Shown here one piece after another: positions 17,392 to 25,796 of a stretch of DNA of 47,559 bases. Both the position numbers and the translations under genes were made by a program. Where the stretch lies: NCBI GenBank assembly GCA_913050035.1, contig CAJXAC010000011.1, positions 1-47,559 of the forward strand, read 5' to 3'. Source of the DNA: an uncultured Gammaproteobacteria bacterium (GTDB taxonomy: Bacteria > Pseudomonadota > Gammaproteobacteria > Pseudomonadales > Azotimanducaceae). Position 1 is the first letter of the stretch. Each line of letters begins with the position of its first letter. The notes below the pieces were generated by a model, which had not been told where the DNA came from, did no database searches, and worked only from the letters and a program-made list of their open reading frames with translations.

Positions 17392-18585
17392 TTAGCTGGC
17401 TTTTTCAAATTTAGGTTCGCGGGGCATGCCAAGCCCGCGCTCACTGATAATGTTCTTCTGAATCTGTGACGTGCCGCCGCCAATGATCAATCCCAAGAAG
17501 TACATGTACTCGCGTTGCCAACTACCCGAGTTGCGCAAGTGCGGGTTATCGTCATAGGCCAAGCCCATTTCCCCCATAACATCGATCGCCAATCCTTCGA
17601 GATCGTGTCGTAGTTCCGTGCCCTCAAGTTTAGTAATCATACGCGCCATACCAGGATCCTGACCGGGATTGAGGCGGGCAGACAAAATCCGCAGCTCGTT
17701 AAAGCGCATGGCCATAACCTTGCCTTGGAGTTTCATCAGGCGGTCGCGGTAGACCGGATTGTTGATCAGTGGGTCACCGTTTACGGTTTCCTGTTTCATC
17801 AACTCGATCAGGGCATTAATCCGCGTCTGCGCGGTATTCGCGGGTGCAAGGGTTTCGCGTTCGTGGCCAAGGATGGCGTTGGCTACCTGCCAGCCTTCGC
17901 CACGCTCACCAACGATCTGGTGTTTAGGCAAGCGCACATCGGTGAAGAATGTTTCGTTGAAGTTGGCCACACCGGTCATATCGACCAGGGGTCGAACCTC
18001 AATGCCGGGTGTTTTCATATCGAATAACAGGAACGATATGCCCTTATGCTTGGGGGCATCCGGTTCGCTGCGTACGAGACAGAAAATCCAATCTGCAATA
18101 TGGGCGGTACTGGTCCAAATTTTTTGCCCGTTGACTACCCATTCATCGCCGTCTAGGACCGCCGATGTGGTAAGGCTCGCTAAGTCGCTGCCTGCACCCG
18201 GTTCAGAGTATCCCTGGCACCAGAGCATTTCGCCGTGGATAGTTGGGCGAATAAATTGCTCTTTTTGCTCCTGCGTGCCCATTTCCAGCAAAGTGGGGAC
18301 CAACATTGATATGCCCTGACCACCCAAGCCTGCATTTATCCGGGCGGAAGAAAATTCTTCGGCAATGATCCGCGACTTAATGATGTCCGGTTGGGCGCCA
18401 TAGCCGCCGTATTCTTTGGGAATGGTGCGGCAGGTATAACCGTTTTCGATCAGTAGTTTTTGCCAGTCTTTAGCGGCTTCGCCGCGTAGATCGTTACCCT
18501 TAGGCGCTTTGTCAGCATTGTTTGCCAGAAAACTCACAACATCAGCGCGAAAGTCGTCGTATTCGGGTCCAAAGGATAAATCCAT
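17392..18585 (-). CDS. Acyl-CoA dehydrogenase, long subunit
   Basis: A 397-aa acyl-CoA dehydrogenase. The N-terminal helical domain begins LSFGPEYDDFRADVVSFL. The middle FAD/substrate region has GYSEPGAGSDLASLTTSA and EWVVNGQKIWTSTAH. The C-terminus ends with the FAD-binding IGGGTSQIQKNIISERGLG. The last motif has Q where many members have E (GGTSEIQ), and no Glu occurs there, so the catalytic base is probably the alternative Glu in the earlier helix; this should be confirmed by alignment. AAGGAG precedes the start. It is the first gene of a two-gene operon with the short subunit. A perfect palindrome lies 30 bases upstream. Confidence 0.91.
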   Translation of the reverse strand: MDLSFGPEYDDFRADVVSFLANNADKAPKGNDLRGEAAKDWQKLLIENGYTCRTIPKEYGGYGAQPDIIKSRIIAEEFSSARINAGLGGQGISMLVPTLLEMGTQEQKEQFIRPTIHGEMLWCQGYSEPGAGSDLASLTTSAVLDGDEWVVNGQKIWTSTAHIADWIFCLVRSEPDAPKHKGISFLLFDMKTPGIEVRPLVDMTGVANFNETFFTDVRLPKHQIVGERGEGWQVANAILGHERETLAPANTAQTRINALIELMKQETVNGDPLINNPVYRDRLMKLQGKVMAMRFNELRILSARLNPGQDPGMARMITKLEGTELRHDLEGLAIDVMGEMGLAYDDNPHLRNSGSWQREYMYFLGLIIGGGTSQIQKNIISERGLGMPREPKFEKAS

Positions 18586-18927
18586 ACAAGGCTCCTTGCG
18601 TTGGTTCTAGAGCACTAATGTTGTAAACAACATTAATGATTCCTGGAGTTTCAGCGGCGCAAATCGACGGCGGGCTAAACTACCGTGAAGTGACTTTGGT
18701 TCGCTTGTAAATTCCCCCAGTGCGCGCGGGTTTGCCGTAGCGCAGACTCTGGAATTTACTCTCTCAAATTCTCTGGAGCAACAACGTCAGTTGCTTGCTT
18801 GATGGAAGAAATTTTGGCAGTCCATGCAATTTCGGCAGGTTTATAGATCATCGTCTGTCCATACTCAGAGGCATCGGTTAGGCTTTCGACTGACCGCATA
18901 AACCGCAAACGTTCATAGAGTTGAGAC
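18586..18927. other. Divergent intergenic region between acyl-CoA dehydrogenases and dUTPase
   Basis: A 342-base stretch without a convincing gene. It carries an operator-like palindrome close to the dehydrogenase operon (18616-18635) and a weaker pair of 6-base arms, AGCAAC and GTTGCT, at 18777-18795. A 60-codon minus-strand frame at 18756-18938 overlaps the dUTPase start and is not accepted as a gene. Confidence 0.55.
18616..18635. promoter_or_regulatory. Perfect palindrome, candidate TetR-type operator of the acyl-CoA dehydrogenase operon
   Basis: Arms TAATGTTGT (18616-18624) and ACAACATTA (18627-18635) separated by AA. It is 30 bases upstream of the first dehydrogenase, where it would overlap the promoter on the minus strand. 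Size and symmetry suit a TetR-family repressor responding to acyl-CoA. No regulator gene is adjacent, so the cognate protein would be encoded elsewhere. Confidence 0.55.
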
Positions 18928-19569
18928 ATGCCAAACATTTCCGCGACCCAAGCTCAGACCATGCTGAATACCATGGCCGCCATGCAGGAAGAACACAATT
19001 TACTGGTCCATGCCCAATGGCGTGAGCAGGGTTTTGAATTTTATCGAGCCATGTGGGTTGAATGCGCTGAAATGCTGGACCATTTTGGGTGGAAGTGGTG
19101 GAAGCAACAGTCGCCTGACATTGATCAAGTAAAGCTAGAACTTGTGGACATATGGCACTTTGCCCTCAGTGAGCTAATGCGTGACGGTGATATTCCGGGC
19201 GATGTTGCCGAGCAGTTAAGTGCCGTTGCAGCTGAGCAGACCACTGACGCGGACGCTTTTCGCCTAGCAATAGAGACCTTAGCGGGCAGGTGTTTGCAGA
19301 CGCGGTCTTTTGACATACAGGCATTCACGGCTGCGATGGCGACCTTGCCGATGGATTATGCAGAACTTTATGCGCTGTATATTGGTAAGAATATGTTGAA
19401 TCGTTTTCGCCAGAACAATGGCTACAAGAGCGGCGAGTATAAAAAACTTTGGCAGGGCCGCGAGGACAATGAGCACCTGATCGAACTGTTGGCTGAACTC
19501 AGCGATGACCCTGAGCAATTACCTCAGCGTTTGTATGTTGGGTTGGAGGCGCGCTACGCCACGGCCTGA
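18928..19569 (+). CDS. All-alpha dimeric dUTPase (dUTP/dUDP diphosphatase, MazG-like superfamily)
   Basis: A 213-aa helical protein that hydrolyses dUTP (and often dUDP) to dUMP. It has the two metal-binding pairs of the all-alpha NTP pyrophosphatases: E-C-A-E in MWVECAEMLDHFGWKWWK, and E-L-V-D in KLELVDIWHFALSELM. GYKSGEYKKLW late in the protein is typical of the dimeric dUTPase branch known from kinetoplastids, some phages and a set of bacteria. It is unrelated to the trimeric Dut of E. coli. It leads a plus-strand operon, with a NUDIX hydrolase 3 bases downstream. Confidence 0.87.
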   Translation: MPNISATQAQTMLNTMAAMQEEHNLLVHAQWREQGFEFYRAMWVECAEMLDHFGWKWWKQQSPDIDQVKLELVDIWHFALSELMRDGDIPGDVAEQLSAVAAEQTTDADAFRLAIETLAGRCLQTRSFDIQAFTAAMATLPMDYAELYALYIGKNMLNRFRQNNGYKSGEYKKLWQGREDNEHLIELLAELSDDPEQLPQRLYVGLEARYATA

Positions 19570-19572
19570 TCT

Positions 19573-20106
19573 ATGCAGCCTATAGCGACGACCTGGCAAC
19601 AGCATTGGCAGCCGGATTTGATCGGCACCTTAGTATTTGTGCTGAGTAATGATGACGTACTGCTGATTCACAAAAAGACCGGTCATGGCCAGGGCAAAAT
19701 CAGTGCCCCAGGGGGCAAGTTAGAGTCGGGCGAGGGCATCGCAGAGTGCGCTGCGCGCGAACTGCAGGAAGAAGTTGGGATTCAATCAGGGAACCTTGTT
19801 TGCCGAGCTGAATTACGTTTTGTAGAACAGCAGGGTCCGCAGTGGCTGGGGTATGCGTTTACCACGCGTGAGTTTACAGGCGTCCCAACCCAGAGTTTGG
19901 AGGCCGATCCGTTTTGGTGTCGGCGTGCAGACATTCCTTATGATCGGATGTGGGATGACGACCGTTTGTGGGTGCCGCTCATCCTCGCTCAGGAACAGCG
20001 CCAGGAAAACGGCATACTGATTGCAGATCTTTTGTTCCGCGAGGGCCGACTGTTGGATTATGTTATAGATAGCTCGCGTCGGTTAGCCCCTGCATTGGAG
20101 GTGTAG
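19573..20106 (+). CDS. NUDIX hydrolase, 8-oxo-dGTP diphosphatase-like
   Basis: A 177-aa protein with a complete NUDIX box, GKLESGEGIAECAARELQEE followed by VGI, at about residues 50-72 and fitting Gx5Ex7REUxEExGU. The metal-binding REUxEE glutamates are intact. The N-terminus (DLIGTLVFVLSNDDVLLIHKK) and later EADPFWCRRADIPYDRMWDDDRLWVPLIL resemble MutT/MTH1-like enzymes that remove oxidised nucleotides. Together with the dUTPase 3 bases upstream it makes a nucleotide-pool cleaning pair. The stop is 1 base before the TTG start of the next gene. Confidence 0.89.
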   Translation: MQPIATTWQQHWQPDLIGTLVFVLSNDDVLLIHKKTGHGQGKISAPGGKLESGEGIAECAARELQEEVGIQSGNLVCRAELRFVEQQGPQWLGYAFTTREFTGVPTQSLEADPFWCRRADIPYDRMWDDDRLWVPLILAQEQRQENGILIADLLFREGRLLDYVIDSSRRLAPALEV

Positions 20107-20107
20107 T

Positions 20108-21016
20108 TTGCGTATCGGCATTTCAATCAGTTCGTCTTATCGGGTGGAGGATCCGCGTCTAGGTGCTCGTTTTATGATCGAACGCGCCCGGGCCGCACGG
20201 CAGGCGGATTTAGACAGCTTGTTTGTCGGCGATCATCACGTTACGGCCAGTCCCTATTATCAAAATACCCCCATGCTCGGACGCTTGTTGGCGGAGTGGC
20301 ATAACAAACCTGCAGGGGCCCTGTATTTATTGCCATTGTGGCACCCGGTGCTGCTTGCCGAGCAGATCGCCACCTTGGCGGCTATTACCCCCGGTCGCTT
20401 CATTATGCAATGTGGGCTCGGTTGGGAGCCGCATCAGAGTGCCGGCATGGGTGTCGATATCAAGAAGCGCGCGGCGATGTTTGAAGCCAGCCTTGAGGTC
20501 ATGCAGCGACTCTGGGCCGGTGAAACGGTGAGCGAAAGCCGATTCTGGAATATTCAGGACGCGCACATTGCCCCGCTGCCTGCGCAAAATATAGAAGTTT
20601 GGGTGGGTTCGGGTGCCCCAGCGGCGCTGCATCGGACCGCGCGCATGGCCGAGGGTTGGCTTGCTTCCCCGAGTCTGGATAGAGCCACAGCGGCACAACA
20701 ATTAAATCAATACCGCCAAGCCTGCGCTGAGTTTGATCGCAAACCTAGGGCCATCGCGATACGTCGCGATATTTTTATCGGCGACAATCACAGCGAAGCG
20801 CAGAGTTTTAAGCAGCGCATGATTGCAAAGGGTTATCGTGGTTTTGCCGAAGAGGCCATTTTGGCCGGGACCGTGGAAACAGTGGCGGCGGAATTTACAG
20901 CGCTTGCAGAACTAGGTTTCACCGACATCGTGGTGCGTAATATGGCGTCGGATCAAGGTGCGGCGTTAGCCACTATCGAGCGATTAGCGCAGGTTAAGCA
21001 GGTGTTGGGTTTATAG
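20108..21016 (+). CDS. Luciferase-like (LLM class) flavin/F420 oxidoreductase, TTG start
   Basis: A 302-aa TIM-barrel protein of the luciferase superfamily: MRIGISISSSYR, RAARQADLDSLFVGDHH, AEQIATLAAITPGRFIMQCGLGW, IEVWVGSGAPAALHRTARMAEGWLASP. The TTG start at 20108 is accepted because GGAGG lies 7 bases upstream, inside the end of the NUDIX gene. The cofactor (F420 or FMN) is not readable. It sits between nucleotide-cleaning genes and the fused acyl-CoA carboxylase, 42 bases before the latter. It differs clearly from the other LLM protein at 3327-4349. Confidence 0.87.
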   Translation: MRIGISISSSYRVEDPRLGARFMIERARAARQADLDSLFVGDHHVTASPYYQNTPMLGRLLAEWHNKPAGALYLLPLWHPVLLAEQIATLAAITPGRFIMQCGLGWEPHQSAGMGVDIKKRAAMFEASLEVMQRLWAGETVSESRFWNIQDAHIAPLPAQNIEVWVGSGAPAALHRTARMAEGWLASPSLDRATAAQQLNQYRQACAEFDRKPRAIAIRRDIFIGDNHSEAQSFKQRMIAKGYRGFAEEAILAGTVETVAAEFTALAELGFTDIVVRNMASDQGAALATIERLAQVKQVLGL

Positions 21017-21058
21017 TAATTTAAAACAACAAAAATTCTTGGGGAATGCATAGGGGGG

Positions 21059-24000
21059 ATGATGAAAAAAGTACTGGTGGCTAACCGGGGCGAAATTGCT
21101 TTGCGCATCAGTCGAGCAGTGCAAGAAATCGGTATGCAGGCAGTGGCGGTTTTTCCAGCCGATGACGCCCAATCGCTACATGTTAGTGGTGCCGATGTGG
21201 CGCTGGAACTTCCAGGCCGCGGCGCGGCAGCCTACCTAGATATTCCTACCGTAGTTGCGGCGGCGAAAGATAATGACTGCGATGCAGTACATCCCGGTTA
21301 TGGCTTTTTAAGTGAAAATGCTGACTTCGCCGCGGCCGTAGAAGCGGCTGGCATGGTCTTTATCGGACCCAGTGTTGGGGCATTGAAGGCCTTTGGCGAC
21401 AAAGCCCAAGCCCGGGAGATTGCGCAGCAATGTGGGGTCCCAGTATTAGCCGGCGCTGGCGACGCGTTATCTTTAGCTGGGGCTGAAGAATTTTTCATCG
21501 CACACGCGGACGGCGGTATTTTACTTAAAGCAATTGCGGGCGGCGGTGGCCGGGGTATGCGCGTGGTTCGCCGGGTTGACGAGCTTGCTGACGCTTACCA
21601 GCGTTGCGCGTCGGAGGCTCAAGCGGCCTTTGGTAATGATGGCCTCTATGCCGAGCAGTTTATTGATCAGGCGCGGCACATCGAGGTGCAAATTATCGGC
21701 GATGGCAGCGGTGGGGTAAGCCATGTTTGGGAGCGAGAGTGCAGTGTCCAGCGCCGTCATCAGAAATTGGTGGAGATTGCACCGAGCCCAACATTAGATC
21801 CATCTGTGCGTGAGCAAATGTGTGCGGCGGCGGTGACTTTGGGTCAGCAGCTCAATTATGCAGGTCTAGGCACTATTGAATTCCTACTAGATACCCGCAG
21901 CGGTGAGTTTTACTTTATTGAGGCAAACGCGCGCCTGCAGGTCGAGCATACAGTGACAGAAGAGGTCACCGGCATTGATTTGGTGCAGGCACAGCTTCTT
22001 ATTGCCGGCGGCGCTAGTTTGGCAGACCTGGGTCTGGTACAAGAGGCGATTCCGGCACCGCGGGGCTTTGCTATTCAATTGCGCGTCAATGCAGAGACCA
22101 TGACTGCGAACGGCGATGTTAAGCCAACAGGCGGCCGCTTGAGCAAGTTTGAGGCTCCCACTGGGCCTGGGTTGCGCACGGATACCTACGCCTACGGGGG
22201 TTATTCCACAAATCCCAATTACGACTCACTGTTGGCAAAGCTTATCTGCTCAAACCCGAGCGCCAATTACGCAGATACAGTCCGGCGCGCCCAGCGTGCG
22301 CTCAAAGATTTGGTCATCGAAGGTGTAGCCACTAATCAATATTTTCTGCAGGCCTTGTTGGCGACGGAAGACTTTGCAGCAAATCAGCTGACCACCCGCT
22401 ATCTCGATGAGCATATGGCTGCATTGGTTGATGCGGCCGCGCCTGCCGTTGCGGACACTGGCAAAGTGTTGGCCGGTGCCCAGGTCAATATGAATGACCC
22501 GCTGGCGGTGTTGGATCACGGCAAGGGTGGTAACGCGGCCACGAGCACTGGCCCCAACGTATTAGAACTCGTAAACGCGGAACTGCCACCAGGTACTGAG
22601 GCGATTTGTGCTCCCATGCAGGGCACGGTGGTAAGTTTTGAGGTGGCACCGGGTGATGAGGTATTCGTCGGTAAGCTAGTGCTGGTCATGGAGGCCATGA
22701 AGATGGAGCACGAGGTGCGTGCTGAGGTCAGTGGCATCGTTGAGCGTTTGGGAATTGAACCCGGAGATACAATTTTTGAGGGGCATCCGCTTATTTTTCT
22801 GCAGGCGGCTGAGGTTGCGGTCAGCGACGAAGGCGAAAAGGAAGAATTAGATCTGGATTACATTCGTCCGGATTTGCAAGAGGTGCTGGATCGCAAAAGT
22901 GCGGGCTTTGATCAGAACCGCCCGGAAGCGGTTGCTAAGCGTCATAAGACTGGTCGGCGAACGGCGCGGGAAAATATCGCCCATCTGTGCGACGAGGGTA
23001 CCTTTGTCGAGTATGGCTCGGTAGTAATTGCCGGCCAAAGGCGGCGGCGCTCGATTGAAGATTTGATTAAAAATACCACTGGCGACGGTATGGTCGCCGG
23101 TTTGGGTCAGATTAACGGTGACCTTTTCTCAGAAGATCGCAGTCGCGCCATGGTGATGTCATACGACTACATGGTTTTGGCAGGCACCCAAGGTATGAAG
23201 AACCACGACAAAAAGGATCGACTGTTTGAGGTGGCAGAACAGCAACGGCTGCCGACAGTGTTATTTGCCGAGGGTGGCGGTGGTCGACCGGGGGATACCG
23301 ACGGATCTGGCGTTGCTGGCTTAGATTGTCTGGCTTTCACCTATTTTGCGCGCCTCTCGGGTTTGGTGCCGATGGTAGGCATTACCACCGGTCGTTGCTT
23401 TGCTGGTAATGCGGTATTGCTCGGCTGTTGTGATGTGATTATTGCCACGGAGGGTTCGAACATTGGCATTGGCGGTCCCGCCATGATTGAAGGCGGCGGC
23501 CTTGGCGTATTTACGCCTGACGAAGTTGGACCAATGGATGTGCAGGTGCCCAACGGGGTTGTCGATATAGCCGTCAAAGACGAAGCGGAGGCGGTTGAGG
23601 CGGCGAAAAAATATTTGTCTTATTTTCAAGGTCCAGTAGCTGAATGGGAGTCGCCGGACCCGCGCGAGCTGCGCTTTATCGTGCCGGAAAACCGTCTGCG
23701 CTATTACGACATTCGTGCAGTGATCGATGGCATTGCCGACATCGGCTCGGTGCTGGAACTGCGTAAGGAATGGGGCATTGGCATTATCACCGCATTTATT
23801 CGGGTAGAGGGTCGTCCGATGGGTGTTATTGCCAATAATCCGGCACACCTGTCAGGCGCAATCGATGCGCCGGGAGCGGACAAAGGCACACGCTTTATGC
23901 AGTTGTGCGATGCGTTCGATATTCCCATTCTGTCTTTGTGCGACTGTCCGGGTATCATGGTTGGACCAGAAATTGAAAAAACCGCGGTGGTGCGCCATGC

Positions 24001-24418
24001 CGCGCGCATGTTTGTCACCAGCGCAAATATTGATGTGCCGCTGATGACCGTAATCACCCGCAAAGGCTATGGCTTGGGGGCACAGGCAATGGCGGGTGGT
24101 GGCTTTAAAGCAACTCTGTTCACTGTAACCTGGCCTACCGGTGAGTTCGGTGGTATGGGTCTTGAGGGTGCGGTGAAGTTGGGTTACCGCAAAGAACTGC
24201 AGGCCATTGAAGATCCTGAAGAACGTGCCGCTACCTATGAAAAAATGGTGGCCGACATGTACAAGCGCGGTAAGGCGGTAAACATGGCGTCGCATTTCGA
24301 ACTCGATGATGTCATAGATCCCGCGGATACCCGCAAGTGGATTAGCCGTGGTTTAAGGTCAATTCCCGAGGCACCCCGACGCCAGGGCAAAAAGCGACCT
24401 AACGTGGATACCTGGTAA
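21059..24418 (+). CDS. Single-chain acyl-CoA carboxylase: biotin carboxylase, BCCP and carboxyltransferase fused
   Basis: A 1119-aa three-domain enzyme. Residues 1-450 are biotin carboxylase (VLVANRGEIALRISRAV, the ATP-grasp loop GGGGRGMRVV, then FIEANARLQVEHTVTEE). Residues about 515-585 are a biotin carrier domain with biotinylated K548 in EAMKMEH. Residues about 600-1119 are a PccB-like carboxyltransferase (RRTARENIAHLCDEGTFVEYGS, ILSLCDCPGIMVGPEIEK, GGGFKATLFTVTWPTGEFGGMGLEGAV). It would carboxylate an acyl-CoA with bicarbonate and ATP without separate subunits. Start: ATG 21059 or 21062, behind GGGGGG. Such fusions also occur in eukaryotic ACC, but there the carboxyltransferase differs. 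It is often misannotated as carbamoyl-phosphate synthase. The acyl substrate is unknown. Confidence 0.92.
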   Translation: MMKKVLVANRGEIALRISRAVQEIGMQAVAVFPADDAQSLHVSGADVALELPGRGAAAYLDIPTVVAAAKDNDCDAVHPGYGFLSENADFAAAVEAAGMVFIGPSVGALKAFGDKAQAREIAQQCGVPVLAGAGDALSLAGAEEFFIAHADGGILLKAIAGGGGRGMRVVRRVDELADAYQRCASEAQAAFGNDGLYAEQFIDQARHIEVQIIGDGSGGVSHVWERECSVQRRHQKLVEIAPSPTLDPSVREQMCAAAVTLGQQLNYAGLGTIEFLLDTRSGEFYFIEANARLQVEHTVTEEVTGIDLVQAQLLIAGGASLADLGLVQEAIPAPRGFAIQLRVNAETMTANGDVKPTGGRLSKFEAPTGPGLRTDTYAYGGYSTNPNYDSLLAKLICSNPSANYADTVRRAQRALKDLVIEGVATNQYFLQALLATEDFAANQLTTRYLDEHMAALVDAAAPAVADTGKVLAGAQVNMNDPLAVLDHGKGGNAATSTGPNVLELVNAELPPGTEAICAPMQGTVVSFEVAPGDEVFVGKLVLVMEAMKMEHEVRAEVSGIVERLGIEPGDTIFEGHPLIFLQAAEVAVSDEGEKEELDLDYIRPDLQEVLDRKSAGFDQNRPEAVAKRHKTGRRTARENIAHLCDEGTFVEYGSVVIAGQRRRRSIEDLIKNTTGDGMVAGLGQINGDLFSEDRSRAMVMSYDYMVLAGTQGMKNHDKKDRLFEVAEQQRLPTVLFAEGGGGRPGDTDGSGVAGLDCLAFTYFARLSGLVPMVGITTGRCFAGNAVLLGCCDVIIATEGSNIGIGGPAMIEGGGLGVFTPDEVGPMDVQVPNGVVDIAVKDEAEAVEAAKKYLSYFQGPVAEWESPDPRELRFIVPENRLRYYDIRAVIDGIADIGSVLELRKEWGIGIITAFIRVEGRPMGVIANNPAHLSGAIDAPGADKGTRFMQLCDAFDIPILSLCDCPGIMVGPEIEKTAVVRHAARMFVTSANIDVPLMTVITRKGYGLGAQAMAGGGFKATLFTVTWPTGEFGGMGLEGAVKLGYRKELQAIEDPEERAATYEKMVADMYKRGKAVNMASHFELDDVIDPADTRKWISRGLRSIPEAPRRQGKKRPNVDTW

Positions 24419-24424
24419 CGGCGC

Positions 24425-25645
24425 TTATTCTACAAGTTCGAAGGTAACACCTGCATTTGCAGGCAAGCGCGCTAGTAAGGCGTCGCCCATGGCGCTGGCG
24501 GGGGTCCAGAAGCCTCCGGCTACCGGTAGGTCGTCGTGTGCAAGGGCCAGTGCGCTCTCTGCGATCATTTTTGCAGTAGATCCATAGCCGGGGTCGCGGT
24601 CGCCCTTAACACTGGCAATGAGATTTTTTGATTCATCAAGAGGATGTTTGGCGCGCAGTTCAACCTCAAAAAAGCCGCTTTCCTGTTGTTCAGGCGTGGG
24701 TCCTTCACCGGGCTTGGGTAGGACTTTTTGTAGGCCTCGCCGAGTTATGGGTAAACTCGCGAGTCCAGCAAATAGGCCCGATCCCACGCCGATGCCGGTG
24801 GCGCCCAAGAAGCCCTTAGCGCCAGCGCCGGTTAGGCTGCCTTCGTCATAGCGGAAGTCCTCGCCGTAGGCGCTGTTGAGCAATTCGTTGGTACGTCGCA
24901 CAACGCGTGTGTTGATCGCTGCCATCATAAATGGGCCAACCCAGGCGTTAAAATCCTCGTCGAAGTAAGGGCTGAAACGGTCTGGCCCATCGGCACCGCG
25001 CAGGGTGTCGTTGAGCAAATATGGGTTGGCTAACTGTTTGAGCAAGGTGGGGTCTTTTTGTGCGGCCTCCATCATTGCCATCATGCTGTCGATGGTGCCG
25101 CCGCTGAAACCGCCCTTAAATGCCTTGGTGCGATATTTGATATGACGCGCAGGTACCCCATAGCGAGCCTGCATTTCTTTTTGCAAGAAATACACCCCAA
25201 TGTCCGAGGGGATGCTGTCAAAGCCGCAGGTATGCACGATGCGCGCGCCGCTGTCTTGCGCGGTCTGTTGGTGCGCGGTAATCATTTCTCGCATCCACAG
25301 CGATTCACCCGTGAGGTCACAATAATGGGTGCCGTGCTGGGCACAGGCTGCGACTAACTCCGAGCCGTATCGGGCATATGGCCCTACGGTCGTAAGCATG
25401 ACTCTGGTTTGTTGTACTAACTTTTCCAGCGAGTCGCTGTCGTGACTGTCTGCGTTTAATACCGGTATGTCTCGCTGACCCACGACGCTCTCGAGCTTTG
25501 CTGGATTGCGGCCAGCAACGGCCCAGCGCAAGTTACCGCTGCCATATTCTCGGTGCATGTAGTCCACCACGATGCGGCCGGTAAAACCGCTGGCGCCCCA
25601 AACGATAATGTCGTAAGGGCGCTCTGCATTTTCTAAATCTGGCAT
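24425..25645 (-). CDS. Saccharopine dehydrogenase-like reductase (SCCPDH / trans-acting enoyl reductase family)
   Basis: A 406-aa protein with an N-terminal Rossmann fold (DIIVWGASGFTGRIVVDYM) and the SCCPDH features YCDLTGESLWMREMI and IVHTCGFDSIPSDIGVYFLQKEM. These match saccharopine-dehydrogenase-like oxidoreductases, including mycobacterial proteins called trans-acting enoyl reductases. A glycine-rich hydrophobic segment at about 270-295 (GAKGFLGATGIGVGSGLFAGLASLP) suggests membrane or lipid association. It converges on the fused carboxylase gene with only 6 bases between stops. A lipid-related substrate is likely, the exact reaction unknown. Confidence 0.85.
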   Translation of the reverse strand: MPDLENAERPYDIIVWGASGFTGRIVVDYMHREYGSGNLRWAVAGRNPAKLESVVGQRDIPVLNADSHDSDSLEKLVQQTRVMLTTVGPYARYGSELVAACAQHGTHYCDLTGESLWMREMITAHQQTAQDSGARIVHTCGFDSIPSDIGVYFLQKEMQARYGVPARHIKYRTKAFKGGFSGGTIDSMMAMMEAAQKDPTLLKQLANPYLLNDTLRGADGPDRFSPYFDEDFNAWVGPFMMAAINTRVVRRTNELLNSAYGEDFRYDEGSLTGAGAKGFLGATGIGVGSGLFAGLASLPITRRGLQKVLPKPGEGPTPEQQESGFFEVELRAKHPLDESKNLIASVKGDRDPGYGSTAKMIAESALALAHDDLPVAGGFWTPASAMGDALLARLPANAGVTFELVE

Positions 25646-25796
25646 GGGATCAACTCTTGTTCTTTCGAAGATGCGTGGGCCTGACTATCGCGAAGACATT
25701 GTGGAGCTCATGGCGCCGCCAAAAATGAGCCACCTTTACTCATGTTACTCCTCGGACAACCACCCCCGGCAAATGACAATAGCTCGCTAGTTAAGG

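Noticed and set aside
18756-18938. A 60-codon minus-strand frame upstream of and overlapping the dUTPase start
   Set aside because: Weak ribosome site, no recognised domain, and overlap with the start of a firm gene; more likely promoter DNA.
21059-24418. Carbamoyl-phosphate synthase large subunit, a common label for this protein type
   Set aside because: The EAMKMEH biotinylation motif and the carboxyltransferase domain identify a biotin-dependent carboxylase.
25708-25730. GCTCAT/ATGAGC arms in the region between the reductase and the redox fusion genes
   Set aside because: 6-base arms with a long loop and no T tract; expected by chance. The 151-base region has nothing else of note.
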